Positions 30,909-31,370 of a stretch of 31,370 bases of DNA are shown here, in pieces. Position numbers and translations under genes: made by a program. The notes beneath the pieces are model-generated. The model saw nothing but the letters and a program-made list of their open reading frames with translations. It made no database searches and was not told the origin of the DNA. Every line of letters begins with the position of its first letter. Positions within the stretch are counted from its first letter, which is position 1. Source of the stretch: Elusimicrobiota bacterium (lineage in GTDB: Bacteria; Elusimicrobiota; Elusimicrobia; UBA1565); the NCBI GenBank assembly GCA_003450735.1, contig DMEZ01000027.1, positions 106,720 through 138,089 on the forward strand, read 5' to 3'.

Positions 30909-30936
30909 TTGATTTTTGGGGCAGGTCTGCTACAAT
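30909..30936 (+). promoter_or_regulatory. NYN module promoter (copy B)
   Basis: TTGATT (30909-30914), 16 bp, TACAAT (30931-30936) with the TGC extended -10, as in copy A. It should still drive transcription of the hairpin. Confidence 0.7.
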
Positions 30937-30949
30937 ATCCACACTTCCG

Positions 30950-30983
30950 CCCCACTCGACATGCCGAAAGGCCTTGAGTGGGG
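30950..30983 (+). ncRNA. Structured leader hairpin (copy B)
   Basis: The same fold as 29597-29630, with 10 pairs (one G-T) and the identical CATGCCGAAAGGCC loop region. Relative to copy A, G-T became C-G, T-G became T-A and G-C became G-T, so pairing is maintained although the downstream gene is broken. Confidence 0.65.
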
Positions 30984-31002
30984 TTATCTTTTGGGGCTTG
31001 TC

Positions 31003-31283
31003 ATGGCGATAGAGCCTTCCGACAAGCCGCCATAGCCTTCATCGACGGCCAGAATCTCTATCACGCCGTCCGAGCCGCCTTCGGTTACACGCATCCGAAT
31101 TACGACGGCAAAGCGCTGGCGGAGGCGGTCTGCCGATCGAAGGGCTGGCGCCTCGTGCAGACGCGGTTTTACACGGGTGTCCCAGCGCCGACAAAGGCTC
31201 TTCATTCCCAAGACGACCTGACGAAGATGCATGTCAATCATGCGATCTCGACTTTGGAGAGAAAGATCGGCGTGAGGAAATGA
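31003..31283 (+). pseudogene. NYN gene copy B, frameshifted and truncated
   Basis: ATG 31003 matches the copy A start, but a one-base deletion near 31028 brings a TAG after 11 codons (MAIEPSDKPP then stop). In the shifted frame the family sequence resumes (AIAFIDGQNLYHAVRAAFGY up to TGVPAPT), then changes to unrelated residues and stops at 31283. Two of the three acidic blocks are missing, so it cannot be a working nuclease. Confidence 0.8.
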
Positions 31284-31320
31284 GCTCGATCGGTCGCATG
31301 TGGCGTCGCGTTCTGATTCA

Positions 31321-31335
31321 GTCACGGGCCGTGAC
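31321..31335. repeat. 15-bp palindrome
   Basis: GTCACGG-G-CCGTGAC, perfect 7-bp arms. It lies after the NYN pseudogene where no gene is visible to the window end; a possible protein-binding site. Confidence 0.4.
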
Positions 31336-31370
31336 CGAGTCGTCCGTCCAGCATATTCCAATCCAAAGAT

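Larger units (their letters stand above)
30852..31193 (+). repeat. NYN module, copy B
   Basis: Second copy of the 29499-29841 block. Dyad (30866-30885), promoter hexamers and leader hairpin are kept; the coding part is frameshifted and homology stops at about 31193. Confidence 0.9.

Overview
The window is a GC-rich bacterial chromosome segment (mostly well above 60% GC by eye) with tightly packed genes, many ATGA or GTGA start/stop overlaps and frequent GTG starts. The order rpsF-ssb-rpsR-rplI-dnaB-alr-radA-PIN/TRAM-ispDF, the high GC, many exported proteins and lipoproteins, and a small GYLYYIDK-repeat protein suggest a diderm from an under-studied phylum. Elusimicrobiota is my best guess, but nothing here proves it.

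Layout. (1) 1-159: end of a Trm112-like gene. (2) 160-2045: an AT-richer island with an IS3-family remnant (orfA plus truncated orfB), a small ORF and an SDH-family Clp-fold serine protease. It is bracketed by two diverged copies of a ~67-bp direct repeat. (3) 2277-4107 (minus): cobalamin adenosyltransferase, a 46-aa membrane protein, a DUF1189 protein and a lipoprotein, all tightly linked. (4) 4209-9219 (plus): Rrf2 regulator, PHP phosphoesterase, glycerophosphodiesterase, NadA, a POT/MFS transporter and an EcsC-like protein. (5) 9260-14458 (plus): exported HExxH protein, PPC-like lipoprotein, Fe-S flavoprotein, RlmI-like methyltransferase and an exported protein with a tandem domain duplication. 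(6) 14521-16937 (minus): a beta-rich secreted protein, folD with a small coupled ORF, a two-repeat 73-aa protein forming its own transcription unit, three 12-bp repeats at exact 27-bp spacing, and an excisionase-type HTH protein. (7) 17068-24926 (plus): the ribosomal/replication/cell-wall/repair/isoprenoid cluster. (8) 24945-29389: GT-C membrane protein, GT2 glycosyltransferase, zinc-ribbon methyltransferase and an exported NadD-like protein. (9) 29499-31370: a ~342-bp module present twice, carrying a conserved dyad, an extended -10 promoter, a leader hairpin and a NYN-domain nuclease gene. Copy A is intact; copy B is frameshifted and truncated.

The most promising novelty is the duplicated NYN module. 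Every difference between copies in the leader stem preserves pairing, including one two-sided change, while the loop and flanks are identical. This points to a structured RNA element in front of a predicted ribonuclease. Next are the repeat-bracketed SDH protease island, the 27-bp-spaced repeats upstream of the 73-aa repeat protein, the exported nucleotidyltransferase-fold protein, and recurrent promoters placed so close to start codons that transcripts should be leaderless or nearly so.
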